Virus record (IMG/VR): IMGVR_UViG_3300017971_000583
Coordinates: 1 to 33,258 of that record
Length of the DNA stretch: 33,258 nt
Strand: one strand, 5' to 3'
DNA from: a virus
The notes under the pieces are model-generated. The model was not told the DNA's origin, ran no database searches, and worked only from the letters and a program-made list of their open reading frames with translations. Below, piece by piece: positions 21,715-28,926 of the stretch. Within the stretch, counting starts at the first letter, position 1; every line of letters begins with the position of its first letter. The translations under genes were made by a program, and so were the position numbers.

Positions 21715-22491
21715 ATGGCGGAATGTGCAAGGTACCAACGCGTAGTCAAATCCACAGTGCAGTATGACCCGACGCTGCAATTTGTGGGCGGGTCACCTTG
21801 GCCGGGGGATTTGAGCGCTTCTGGTCTTGTGCTGCCCGTAGCACCCACCACATCGAGCGAACTGCGCTACCTGGTGCGCCTTTGCGGCTTGCGCTTGGGG
21901 CCGTATGTCCGCTGTGTTGTTCGGTGGGTGCGTCAACTGCTGACGATCGGAACCGAATTACCGACCGAACAAGGCGGAGCTGTGATTCCCGTCGAACAAG
22001 AGGTGATCAGCCCAACTTGGCGGTTTATAGACGGAAATGTTAGTTGGCACCTTCGAAAGCTTGCTGTAAAGCGTGGTACATACATTCGACAACCGTCGGA
22101 TGTTGTCGCATTTCCGCCTTACACTGCTTTGCAAGAAGGTCAGCTTTCTGGCATTCTCACCCGTCAGGTGACCCCATACATCCCGCTAAATGGCGGAATT
22201 CCCCCTGGTGAGGATATTGGTGGGCTTGGAAATATGCGTGATATGCGGTATCCGTACGCCAACGGTGTTTTGCCCAACGATCTCAATCTTGAGGTGGTTG
22301 GGCCCGCCGATGTGATTTTCTTCGCATCAGTTTGGCAGACGGATCCGGAAACACGCCCCAATCCCCCCGATCCAGGGAACACGTCAGCGCTCAGACCAGA
22401 AGACAGATTTGTGCTGCAATATCCAGAATCGCGCTACTGGCGGATCGGTGCAGAAATGCTTTTGGATGTTTGCAATCCGGAGCCTAGATGA
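21715..22491 (+). CDS. Putative capsid-associated protein
   Basis: A 258-residue soluble protein starting 7 bases after the previous stop. Strand-like segments prevail (SELRYLVRLCGLRLGPYVR, SWHLRKLAVKRGTYIRQP, LEVVGPADVIFFASVWQT), with Pro-rich loops and no membrane span. The length and position suit a second coat protein or a vertex (penton) protein. No family recognised. The sequence TGATG at its stop offers a start in another frame that leads nowhere. Confidence 0.72.
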   Translation: MAECARYQRVVKSTVQYDPTLQFVGGSPWPGDLSASGLVLPVAPTTSSELRYLVRLCGLRLGPYVRCVVRWVRQLLTIGTELPTEQGGAVIPVEQEVISPTWRFIDGNVSWHLRKLAVKRGTYIRQPSDVVAFPPYTALQEGQLSGILTRQVTPYIPLNGGIPPGEDIGGLGNMRDMRYPYANGVLPNDLNLEVVGPADVIFFASVWQTDPETRPNPPDPGNTSALRPEDRFVLQYPESRYWRIGAEMLLDVCNPEPR

Positions 22492-22524
22492 TGCATAGGT
22501 TGCCAGAATGCAGGAGGTGTAAAG

Positions 22525-23301
22525 GTGGCTAGTGAACTACAGGTACTTGATTCCTATGTCATCGTAGAGGACTTGGGGATCGAGGTAACAGAAAATGATC
22601 CAGTATATCGGCAAATGCTGCAAAGCCTCTATGTCGATTTGTCACGCCCAGAAGCGGAGTGCTTGATCTATTTTGCCAAGGTGCCTAAGATTGCTACCGG
22701 GCAAAGCAAACTAGGCATGGGGCGAGTCATTGCCAAAGCCAAGTCTTTGATAGCCTTGGCGCAAGAAGCTATGCATCGAATTTATGCTGGCCGTTTGGCG
22801 GTTGCTACAGATGGTAACTGGAAGTGCATGGATGCTTGGGCATTGGCTATGCTGCAACCAGGTATTAGTGGCACTGACCCCACCAACGATGGTGCAGTTG
22901 TTGCTATGATGCCTTTGGACAGTCCAAGCTTGAAGTATTTGCTCGATAATTCGATGCTCCTGCAGTGGGCTGTTCGAGAAGAAGCATTGCGGCAGAACGA
23001 TAAAGAATTCGATTCTGCTACGTTTGGTGTCCAAGCGTTTGATTCGATATTTGTCAACGCGCCTGTTCCTCAGGAGTGCGCTCAGTATGGGTGGGTGATT
23101 GTATCCCCCACGGGTATGCCGAAAGATTGCCCCCCGGGTGAGGTGTGGCTTCCTGAGGACCAAGCTTGTGGTGCTTCTGGGTTGGCTCTGACCTCCACGG
23201 GATTGGCTGAGAAAACAGATTACTCCACCGCGGCATGGGTCGTCGGAGGGCTTGCGGTGGCTGGTTTGGCGTGGTGGGCATTTGGCAAAAAACGGAGGTA
23301 A
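22525..23301 (+). CDS. Virion membrane protein with C-terminal anchor
   Basis: A 258-residue protein starting with GTG at 22525, supported by AGGAGGT eight bases upstream. The first 190 residues are globular and mainly helical (LIALAQEAMHRIYAGRL, WKCMDAWALAMLQPG, LLDNSMLLQWAVREEAL). Then comes a two-Cys module (DCPPGEVWLPEDQACG, about 207-222) that recurs in the next two proteins. Residues 234-254 form one hydrophobic helix (AAWVVGGLAVAGLAWWAFG), and the protein ends KKRR. It lacks a signal peptide, so insertion is C-terminal with the basic tail probably inside. Role in the virion inferred from context. Confidence 0.8.
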   Translation: MASELQVLDSYVIVEDLGIEVTENDPVYRQMLQSLYVDLSRPEAECLIYFAKVPKIATGQSKLGMGRVIAKAKSLIALAQEAMHRIYAGRLAVATDGNWKCMDAWALAMLQPGISGTDPTNDGAVVAMMPLDSPSLKYLLDNSMLLQWAVREEALRQNDKEFDSATFGVQAFDSIFVNAPVPQECAQYGWVIVSPTGMPKDCPPGEVWLPEDQACGASGLALTSTGLAEKTDYSTAAWVVGGLAVAGLAWWAFGKKRR

Positions 23302-23302
23302 C

Positions 23303-24688
23303 ATGAAAACCTACATCCATCCATGCCCAAGTGGGGGTGTGCAGCGCTACACATACGTGGTGCAGCCTGGAGATACCCCCGAGCTTATCTCTCACAAGCT
23401 CACAGGACGCGACGACCTATGGCCTGGACTTGTAGGTGCTAACCAGCATCATAAGCCCATTGTAGACCATCCTAAAGCCCGCTACGCCACGTTTGAGAAC
23501 CTATCCCCGGGAGAGCATCTCTTCGTACCTGCCAAATGGGGGCAGCTTGGCGAACCTGCTTACGACCAGCTGGCTGGTGTGCTGGGTGCTACCCTGGGAG
23601 CCATGGCGCCTGGGTTGCAAACCCAGATTCAGAGCCAGCTTCCCGGTTGGCAAATGCCTAATGGACCCAATGGGGTGCCTTACTCTCCCCAAAACGTGGG
23701 CAACGTGATCGTGGGGTGGCTGCCGTACCTGTCGAGGATGCCCAATCCTCCCCCCACGCAAACATCATGGCCAACGGATTTGACCCAATGGGATTTTGGG
23801 ACGCTTGCCAACGCTTACCGGTCCGCATCGGATTTGCTTCGCCAAGCACAGGTTCCACAGGCAAACACAACGGTCTTTCGCAGTATCCCGTGGGATGCGG
23901 TGCCCTGGCAGTCGTTTCCATGGCACGTGATCAACGGTGCTGTACCTCCCCAAATGCTTCCGCAGGTGTGGTCTTTCTTCGTCAACTCGATGAACATGCC
24001 GAACGTAATGCGGCCCATGACGTGGTCCGCAAAGAACCACACGCCTAATTTCTTTGAGACCGACTGGACGAGCGGCAACGTGTCAAATGTGCCCTGGGAA
24101 GCAATCGCTTGGGAAACCATAGACCCGGATTTGTTCACGGATACCAGGGTGCACGCGTGCTTCGTGCAAGATGAAGCCGCAGCAAGAGCGCGTCTTGCCC
24201 AAATGATGGATCACAAAGAGTGCTTCGTTGGGCAAGGCCCCGCCAAGTTTGCGGCATATCTCTGCAAACAACCCGATGGGACCTATCGAGACTTGGAGGC
24301 ATGCAGCGCCGGGCCCGTACCTCCTACCGGCGCCTGCCTGCCTCCCATGGAGTACAACCCCACCACCGGCGCCTGTGAGGCACCGGTACCGCAACAGGGT
24401 GTTTGCCGGGAAGGTGAATTTTGGGATACTGCCACCGGTCGGTGCATTCGGTATCAATGCCCTCCCGGACAATACCTGGACCCGGCCACCGGGCAGTGTG
24501 TTTCGTACACGCTGCCCCCCGCTGTCGTGGGGCCTACCCAACTCCCCCCAGGAACCACGCCCACTCCGGGAGTGGTGCCGACGGGCGTCGAGGAAGCAAA
24601 ACCTGACAATACCGGCCTGTATGTGGCACTGGGCGCCGGTGCTTTGGTGCTTGTTGGGCTGTTTGCTGCGGCCAAAATGAAGAAATGA
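23303..24688 (+). CDS. Membrane-anchored LysM protein
   Basis: A 461-residue protein with SD GGAGG before ATG 23303. Residues 15-78 form a LysM domain (YTYVVQPGDTPELISHKLTG ... SPGEHLFVPAKW), which binds N-acetylglucosamine in peptidoglycan. The middle is rich in Trp, Pro and Asn with repeated PWDAVPWQSFPWHVI / VPWEAIAWETID blocks. Then come Cys modules (CLPPMEYNPTTGAC, CREGEFWDTATGRC, CPPGQYLDPATGQC) and a Pro/Thr linker. The last 26 residues form a hydrophobic helix ending AAKMKK. It overlaps the next gene by ATGA. It probably displays a cell-wall-binding head on a membrane-anchored stalk. Confidence 0.85.
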   Translation: MKTYIHPCPSGGVQRYTYVVQPGDTPELISHKLTGRDDLWPGLVGANQHHKPIVDHPKARYATFENLSPGEHLFVPAKWGQLGEPAYDQLAGVLGATLGAMAPGLQTQIQSQLPGWQMPNGPNGVPYSPQNVGNVIVGWLPYLSRMPNPPPTQTSWPTDLTQWDFGTLANAYRSASDLLRQAQVPQANTTVFRSIPWDAVPWQSFPWHVINGAVPPQMLPQVWSFFVNSMNMPNVMRPMTWSAKNHTPNFFETDWTSGNVSNVPWEAIAWETIDPDLFTDTRVHACFVQDEAAARARLAQMMDHKECFVGQGPAKFAAYLCKQPDGTYRDLEACSAGPVPPTGACLPPMEYNPTTGACEAPVPQQGVCREGEFWDTATGRCIRYQCPPGQYLDPATGQCVSYTLPPAVVGPTQLPPGTTPTPGVVPTGVEEAKPDNTGLYVALGAGALVLVGLFAAAKMKK

Positions 24689-26712
24689 CCTACAACCAAG
24701 CTTGCCCTGGGCCTCTATCCGATAAAGTGCAACCGTATTGGGTACAGGTTACCCGATACGTAGCCCGTGATGGTCTGCCTAACCGGGATGAGTTGGCGTT
24801 TATGTCGTGGTTCTTCGACGAATTCGAAGATTCCAAGCTGCAAGAGCTCATTTCAGCCAACGCGGACCACGTGGGGGGCTTTTATCTGGATGGGGGTCGG
24901 TGTCGATTTCGAAATTTCGAAGGATTTATTCGAATTCCTGGTGATTGGCCCGAACCTAAGTCTGGCGACATCTGGTTGCATGTAGTGCCGTACTACCCCA
25001 ACCCAGAGCCTTGCAACCCGGGGCTTCCTGTGGAGGCCAAATCTCAATACGTGTACGTGGTTGGTGCTGATGACACTCCTTGGGGGGTCGCTCGCAAGTT
25101 TGGTGAGCCTGCAAAGAGCTGGATCAAGCTGCGCGGGGCAAATCTCGAGGATAATTTCGAAACGCAGTCAAAAGACGTATCAGTGTGCACCTGGAAACAA
25201 TGGGGTCCGGGAAAGCGCCTGAAAATTCCCTTGGCGTGGAATGACCCACCCCAAGGGAGCAAGGTGTGGCAAAATATCGAGGTGGTATCCTCTGGCTCGA
25301 TTGCCGGACCACCGACAAGAAGAGGTGAAATGATGCACACGCACATCGTTGGAAATGAAACACCGCGAATGATCGCGGAAAAGTATGGTATTGATCTTGA
25401 GGACCTATTTGCGGTCAACCCGCACTTGAGGGTGGTCCAGGATGATCGCACCGGATGGAAGACGTGGCACCCGAAAGACTTTCGGGTCGGAATGGGCGTG
25501 TTTATCCCAATCACACGCCGGGTTCAGCCCTCTATTGGTGGTCCATGGAGAGCGCAGGATCCGGATTACGTTCCGGGCCCCTGGAGAGCGCAGGATCCGG
25601 ATTACGTTCCGGGCCCCTGGAGAGCGCAGGATCCGGATTATGTCCCGAGTACTATTGGGTATTCGCAACAACCTGTCCTTCGAGGGCCCAATGGGCTGCA
25701 TGATCCCACAGCATGGGGACCGCAACAACCTGTCCTTCGAGGGCCCAATGGGCTGCACTCCTTAGGAGGCTATGATCCATTTCCAGAAAATGGACAAATC
25801 GGGGAGTGCTCAGACAACGCGTGTCAGTGCCGATGCGGGGGGTCGTGTGCTGTGACGCCCCAGCCCCCCGGATGGGGAGGCCATGTTGGGGCTGCAGGGG
25901 ATAAGTGCGATTGTGGCAGCGTGACGCCTCGAGAAGATGTGCGCTATATCGTCGGGGACGAGTACCCGGGCGCGGTTGCAGTGAAATTTGGTCGCGATTC
26001 AAGCGATCATGGTCAAATCCGTGCGGCCAACTTCGATTGGCCTATGGGGTGTTGGCGAAACAACCAAAACGTTTGTGTTCTCAAGGGCTGGAAGCCAGGC
26101 ATCAAAATCAAGCTTCCGCTCGATTGGTTTGGGCCTGGGGAGGAATTTTGGAGCCCCGCGGTCTACAATCAGCTGTACTTCCGAGATGCGGCCGGCCAGT
26201 GGACGATTCCCTACGTTCGAGGCAGTCTTCCTGTTACTGGGGGGCAGTGCCCACCGGGAACAGTCCCACATCCCACGATTCAAGGCTTGTGCGTGCCTGG
26301 CACCACCGTTCCCGGTGGAGGTACGCCGGGAGGTGGGGGCACGGGGCCAATATCCGGGCAGTGCCCAGTAGATGCGCCCACAGGATCACAATGGGTGCCA
26401 GGAGTGGGGTGCGTCACTCCGTCTGGTATTCCTGCCGTTGGGGGGCGATGTCCCCCTGGATTGACGCTTGCGGGCAATGTGTGCATGCTGCCCGGAACAG
26501 TTCCCGGAACAGTTCCCGGGGGAGTGCCCGGTGTCACCCCAGTTGGGGTTCGAGAAACGAAAGAAGAAGGTTGGCCCATGTGGGCTTGGGCTCTTCTTGG
26601 TGCGGGGGCTGTAGGTGTGGGCGCGTTGGCCTACCAGAAACTGGGCAAACCCACCAGGAAACGCCGCAAGCCGCGCAAAACGACAAGAAAATCGAAAAAA
26701 CCCCGCAGATAG
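24685..26712 (+). CDS. Membrane-anchored protein with three LysM-like domains
   Basis: A 675-residue protein coupled to the previous gene. LysM-like domains lie near residues 115-180 (YVYVVGADDTPWGVARKFG), 217-280 (HTHIVGNETPRMIAEKYG) and 417-485 (RYIVGDEYPGAVAVKFG). Between the second and third are three GPWRAQDPDYVP repeats, two QQPVLRGPNGLH copies and a Cys cluster (CSDNACQCRCGGSC). The C-terminal part holds CPPGT/CPVDAP/CPPGL two-Cys modules, a Gly/Pro/Val linker, one hydrophobic helix (ALLGAGAVGVGALAYQ) and a long Lys/Arg tail (KRRKPRKTTRKSKKPRR) that could bind DNA on the inner side. Several LysM copies suggest avid peptidoglycan binding. ATG 25333 has an SD-like GAGGTG and is in frame. 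Confidence 0.85.
   Translation: MTYNQACPGPLSDKVQPYWVQVTRYVARDGLPNRDELAFMSWFFDEFEDSKLQELISANADHVGGFYLDGGRCRFRNFEGFIRIPGDWPEPKSGDIWLHVVPYYPNPEPCNPGLPVEAKSQYVYVVGADDTPWGVARKFGEPAKSWIKLRGANLEDNFETQSKDVSVCTWKQWGPGKRLKIPLAWNDPPQGSKVWQNIEVVSSGSIAGPPTRRGEMMHTHIVGNETPRMIAEKYGIDLEDLFAVNPHLRVVQDDRTGWKTWHPKDFRVGMGVFIPITRRVQPSIGGPWRAQDPDYVPGPWRAQDPDYVPGPWRAQDPDYVPSTIGYSQQPVLRGPNGLHDPTAWGPQQPVLRGPNGLHSLGGYDPFPENGQIGECSDNACQCRCGGSCAVTPQPPGWGGHVGAAGDKCDCGSVTPREDVRYIVGDEYPGAVAVKFGRDSSDHGQIRAANFDWPMGCWRNNQNVCVLKGWKPGIKIKLPLDWFGPGEEFWSPAVYNQLYFRDAAGQWTIPYVRGSLPVTGGQCPPGTVPHPTIQGLCVPGTTVPGGGTPGGGGTGPISGQCPVDAPTGSQWVPGVGCVTPSGIPAVGGRCPPGLTLAGNVCMLPGTVPGTVPGGVPGVTPVGVRETKEEGWPMWAWALLGAGAVGVGALAYQKLGKPTRKRRKPRKTTRKSKKPRR
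25540..25647 (+). repeat. Three tandem 36-bp coding units
   Basis: Units at 25540-25575, 25576-25611 and 25612-25647, nearly identical, encode GPWRAQDPDYVP three times between LysM-like domains two and three. Confidence 0.96.
25664..25757 (+). repeat. 37-bp direct repeat
   Basis: An identical 37-bp segment beginning CGCAACAACCTGTCC occurs at 25664-25700 and 25721-25757. It encodes QQPVLRGPNGLH twice. The exact identity points to a recent duplication. Confidence 0.96.
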
Positions 26713-26725
26713 GTTACCCTATCTG
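26706..26725 (+). promoter_or_regulatory. Hairpin between stop and next start
   Basis: CAGATAGG (26706-26713), loop TTAC, CCTATCTG (26718-26725): a perfect 8-bp stem that contains the stop codon of the LysM gene and ends one base before the next ATG. No SD is visible there, so translation of the next gene may depend on ribosomes opening this hairpin. Confidence 0.6.
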
Positions 26726-26726
26726 A

Positions 26727-27179
26727 ATGTTTCGCGCTGTCCGAATAAATACCTCAGATCACGCCCTAAAGAAAGCCTGGCAAGGCTTCATGCGACGCCT
26801 CGAGACCACGCTAGAGGTGATTCGGGTAACGAATTCTACCAATCTGGTGATCCCATCGGGATCGATAGTCAAGCTCGTTGCTGGGGGCCCTCGTCGATGC
26901 GAACCTGCACTCTGCAATGATGTGAATTGGTGTGGGGTTTTGACCGAAGAGTGCCCCCCCGGTCTAACCGCGTTGTGCCAGCATACAGGACTTTCGTGTA
27001 TGCGATTTGAAGAGAGTACCCCTCCCGCGGAGGGGTCGCCCGTGTACATCTCTCAAACTCCCGGGTTGGCAACGTGTGCACTACTCCACTCTGGATCCAG
27101 AGTTGGAATTTTGGCTGATGTGACAAAATTCAAGCTGCGTGGGCAATGCGCAAGCGTGCTGCTAACGCGTGGTGTATAG
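26727..27179 (+). CDS. Beta-rich Cys-containing structural protein, possible decoration protein
   Basis: A 150-residue protein without SD, starting right after a hairpin. After an N-terminal helix (ALKKAWQGFMRRLE) the rest is strand-like: TNLVIPSGSIVKLV, NWCGVLTEECPPG, SPVYISQTPG, SRVGILADVTKF. The layout 'vpsGsvV.l.....~v~~a...~~~~~GvLt....~G..~.v...G...~~' resembles small beta-barrel phage decoration proteins (DUF2190-like); this similarity is by eye. Eight cysteines may form disulphides or bind metal. No membrane span. Likely a virion component. Confidence 0.72.
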   Translation: MFRAVRINTSDHALKKAWQGFMRRLETTLEVIRVTNSTNLVIPSGSIVKLVAGGPRRCEPALCNDVNWCGVLTEECPPGLTALCQHTGLSCMRFEESTPPAEGSPVYISQTPGLATCALLHSGSRVGILADVTKFKLRGQCASVLLTRGV

Positions 27180-27210
27180 GTTGTGGTAGGCTAACGTCTT
27201 GGAGGTAAAA

Positions 27211-27405
27211 ATGGCTGGGAAAGTTATCAAATGCGAGTTGAGTTTGTGCTGTTCAAACAAGGGAGGATGCCCGCGTGTGCGGGTGCATACCGACGAAAGT
27301 GTCTCCATCATTGATGACGATGGGAAAGAAATAGCACTCACCAAAGAGCAAACCCTGCTCATGCTGAAAGACTTGCGATACTTGGGGTTTGGTGACCCAA
27401 AGTGA
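27211..27405 (+). CDS. Small Cys-containing hypothetical protein
   Basis: A 64-residue protein. ATG 27211 is chosen because GGAGGTAAAA directly precedes it; a TTG at 27199 is part of the same open frame. It has CELSLCCSNKGGCP near the N-terminus, a possible metal or disulphide knot, then a two-stranded part (RVRVHTDESVSIIDDDGKEI) and a helix with KEQTLLMLKDLRYLG. Its stop overlaps the GTG start of the next gene. No family recognised. Confidence 0.7.
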   Translation: MAGKVIKCELSLCCSNKGGCPRVRVHTDESVSIIDDDGKEIALTKEQTLLMLKDLRYLGFGDPK

Positions 27406-27737
27406 CTCCAACAATGGAGCTGTGGCTTCTTTTGCTCAGCTGTGTTGGGCTCACCGTAACCATCACCGGAAGCCATATTGCAACACCTTTCCGAAATCTG
27501 TTTCCGCCACCAATCGGATCGCGTGGTGTGCAAGAAGGTGAGCATCGCCCGTCGTTGCTCACGTGCCCCTTGTGCACTGGGTTTTGGGTGGGGTTAGCGC
27601 ATGGGGTCTACTCGGACGCAAAGCTCGGCGCAGACGATCCAATCGGATTTCGATTGGGGACTGTGATCATGATCGCGTTTGCCGGATCGATCCTTTCATA
27701 CGTCGCTGGTGTTTGGCTACACGAACACGATCGCTGA
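27402..27737 (+). CDS. Two-span membrane protein with CPLCTGFW motif
   Basis: A 111-residue protein starting at GTG 27402 (overlapping the previous stop, GTGA) or at ATG 27414. Hydrophobic segments: about residues 5-24 (MELWLLLLSCVGLTVTITGS) and 85-105 (TVIMIAFAGSILSYVAGVW). Between them lies LLTCPLCTGFWVGLA; CPxCxGFWxG is a motif I associate with DUF1360-type small membrane proteins found in phages and Firmicutes. The role is unknown; holin-like action or membrane structure are possibilities. Ends HEHDR. Confidence 0.7.
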   Translation: MTPTMELWLLLLSCVGLTVTITGSHIATPFRNLFPPPIGSRGVQEGEHRPSLLTCPLCTGFWVGLAHGVYSDAKLGADDPIGFRLGTVIMIAFAGSILSYVAGVWLHEHDR

Positions 27738-27740
27738 GTG

Positions 27741-27766
27741 ATTTGTGCGCAAAAGCTTGGTATACT
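27741..27766 (+). promoter_or_regulatory. Extended -10 promoter candidate
   Basis: TGGTATACT at 27758-27766 fits the extended -10 form (TGN TATAAT-like) in the 48-bp gap before the gene at 27786, whose SD GAGGAG follows. No good -35 box at the right distance is visible. Confidence 0.4.
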
Positions 27767-27785
27767 CCTTTGAGGAGCACAAAGC

Positions 27786-28697
27786 ATGCGGCGCAAAAAA
27801 CCTCATCGATACAGCGGGCTTCTGGGGCGCACGCCACTCAATCCCTTGGGATCAACACCTACAGCACCAACCTTCCTCAACGTTAGTGGTTACAGCACTA
27901 CCAACGGCGGGTCCAGAGGTTCTCGATCGGGGCAACCCATGCCCAGTTTGACCCCGTTGACCCCGTTGACCCCGTTGACCCCGTTGACCCCAATACTTCC
28001 CTCGCATCCTGCAACTCCGATGACTCCAATGCTTCCATCAAATGGCTTCCAGCAGCAACCCAGTCTTCCAGGCCGACCACCGCCGCCCACTGGGCAAGTC
28101 CCCAGTGCCCAACCGGGGGAAACTCCGCAAGCTGACCCGCTGGCAGATGTTCGATGCTACGAACACCAACAGCAGGAAACGTTTTTTGCTAACGTGCGCA
28201 CCACAATCGAACACGAAATCAAACGTGCTGCTGGGGTATTTGAGCTTACCTCATCCGACAGAGAACATGTTGGGATGCTCGTTGAAGCCTTCAAGATAGG
28301 GCAGGTTGTGCCTGGTTACTTCAGAGCAGGGCCAGGGCAACCATGCTCAATGGATTGGTCGCAGCTTGCGTGTTTTGCTCGATGGTACAGTCGTCTGGAT
28401 GGGGTAGGACGGGATGAGGTGTTGTTCGAACTCACCCAGGGCAACCCATGGCCTTGGACGCAACCTACCGAGTATCCCTACCCACCTCCACCTGATCCGT
28501 GCCCTGAAACACCAACGCCCCAACAAGTAGGTTGGTGCTGCCCCCCGCAGGTGTATGGTGATCCGCAGTACACCCAAGAGTTCCCCTGGATTCCAAAGGA
28601 AGACAAATCCAATTTGGTACCCTTTTTGGTGGGTGCTGGTGCTGTAACTGCGATCCTTGTTGGTGTAGCCATTCTTGCTTCTGGTTCTAAGAGGTAA
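27786..28697 (+). CDS. Membrane-anchored virion protein, paralogue of the 28927 gene
   Basis: A 303-residue protein with SD GAGGAG. The N-terminal 110 residues are basic, then Ser/Thr/Pro-rich, with a PLTPLTPLTP array. Residues 118-265 form a domain with PCSMDWSQLACFARWYSRL, GNPWPW and CCPPQVYGDPQY. The same pattern appears in the protein encoded at 28927 (PCSQSWNWPGWACFCNWYWWL, GNYHTW, CPGPVLNDPRY), so the two are divergent paralogues. The last 27 residues are one hydrophobic helix (LVPFLVGAGAVTAILVGVAI) ending SGSKR. No signal peptide. Probable virion membrane protein; family unknown. Confidence 0.8.
   Translation: MRRKKPHRYSGLLGRTPLNPLGSTPTAPTFLNVSGYSTTNGGSRGSRSGQPMPSLTPLTPLTPLTPLTPILPSHPATPMTPMLPSNGFQQQPSLPGRPPPPTGQVPSAQPGETPQADPLADVRCYEHQQQETFFANVRTTIEHEIKRAAGVFELTSSDREHVGMLVEAFKIGQVVPGYFRAGPGQPCSMDWSQLACFARWYSRLDGVGRDEVLFELTQGNPWPWTQPTEYPYPPPPDPCPETPTPQQVGWCCPPQVYGDPQYTQEFPWIPKEDKSNLVPFLVGAGAVTAILVGVAILASGSKR
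27948..27992 (+). repeat. Five tandem 9-bp units
   Basis: TTGACCCCG five times (the last unit ends in A), encoding LTP repeats. The unit is a multiple of three, so changes in copy number would alter linker length without breaking the frame. Confidence 0.96.
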
Positions 28698-28700
28698 AAC

Positions 28701-28925
28701 ATGTACACCACAATATGCCCAAACTGTGGACGCTGTGCTCAATGTGGACGTGCGCATTATGGGACAGTGGCGGGAAACGGCGTAGACGAGCAACAGCTTG
28801 CACAGCAATCCGCTGCAGCGCAACACTCTTCTGGGTCGCATCCAGCACTTTGGCTGATGGCCGCGGCAAGCCTAACAGGCGCAGTCATTGAGGTTTTACG
28901 GTATACATCGAAGAAGGGGAAGTGA
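28701..28925 (+). CDS. Zinc-ribbon protein with one membrane span
   Basis: A 74-residue protein with SD GAGGTAAAAC before the ATG. The N-terminus has CPNCGRCAQCG (Cys6, 9, 12, 15), a compact zinc knuckle; a polar Gln/Ala/Ser linker follows; residues about 47-65 are hydrophobic (PALWLMAAASLTGAVIEVL), and the end is basic (RYTSKKGK). It lies between the two paralogous membrane proteins and shares their C-terminal anchor plan, so it may assemble with them. No family recognised. Confidence 0.75.
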   Translation: MYTTICPNCGRCAQCGRAHYGTVAGNGVDEQQLAQQSAAAQHSSGSHPALWLMAAASLTGAVIEVLRYTSKKGK

Positions 28926-28926
28926 T

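Noticed and set aside
25442-25765. + strand frame with RRIRITFRAPGE repeats
   Set aside because: It is a shadow of the triple-LysM gene through its 36-bp repeats.
24685-26712. In-frame ATG 25330/25333 with GAGGTG as a third internal start
   Set aside because: The SD is weaker than at 5031 and 18233, and the site encodes normal residues at the edge of a LysM-like domain. Mentioned with the gene but not claimed.
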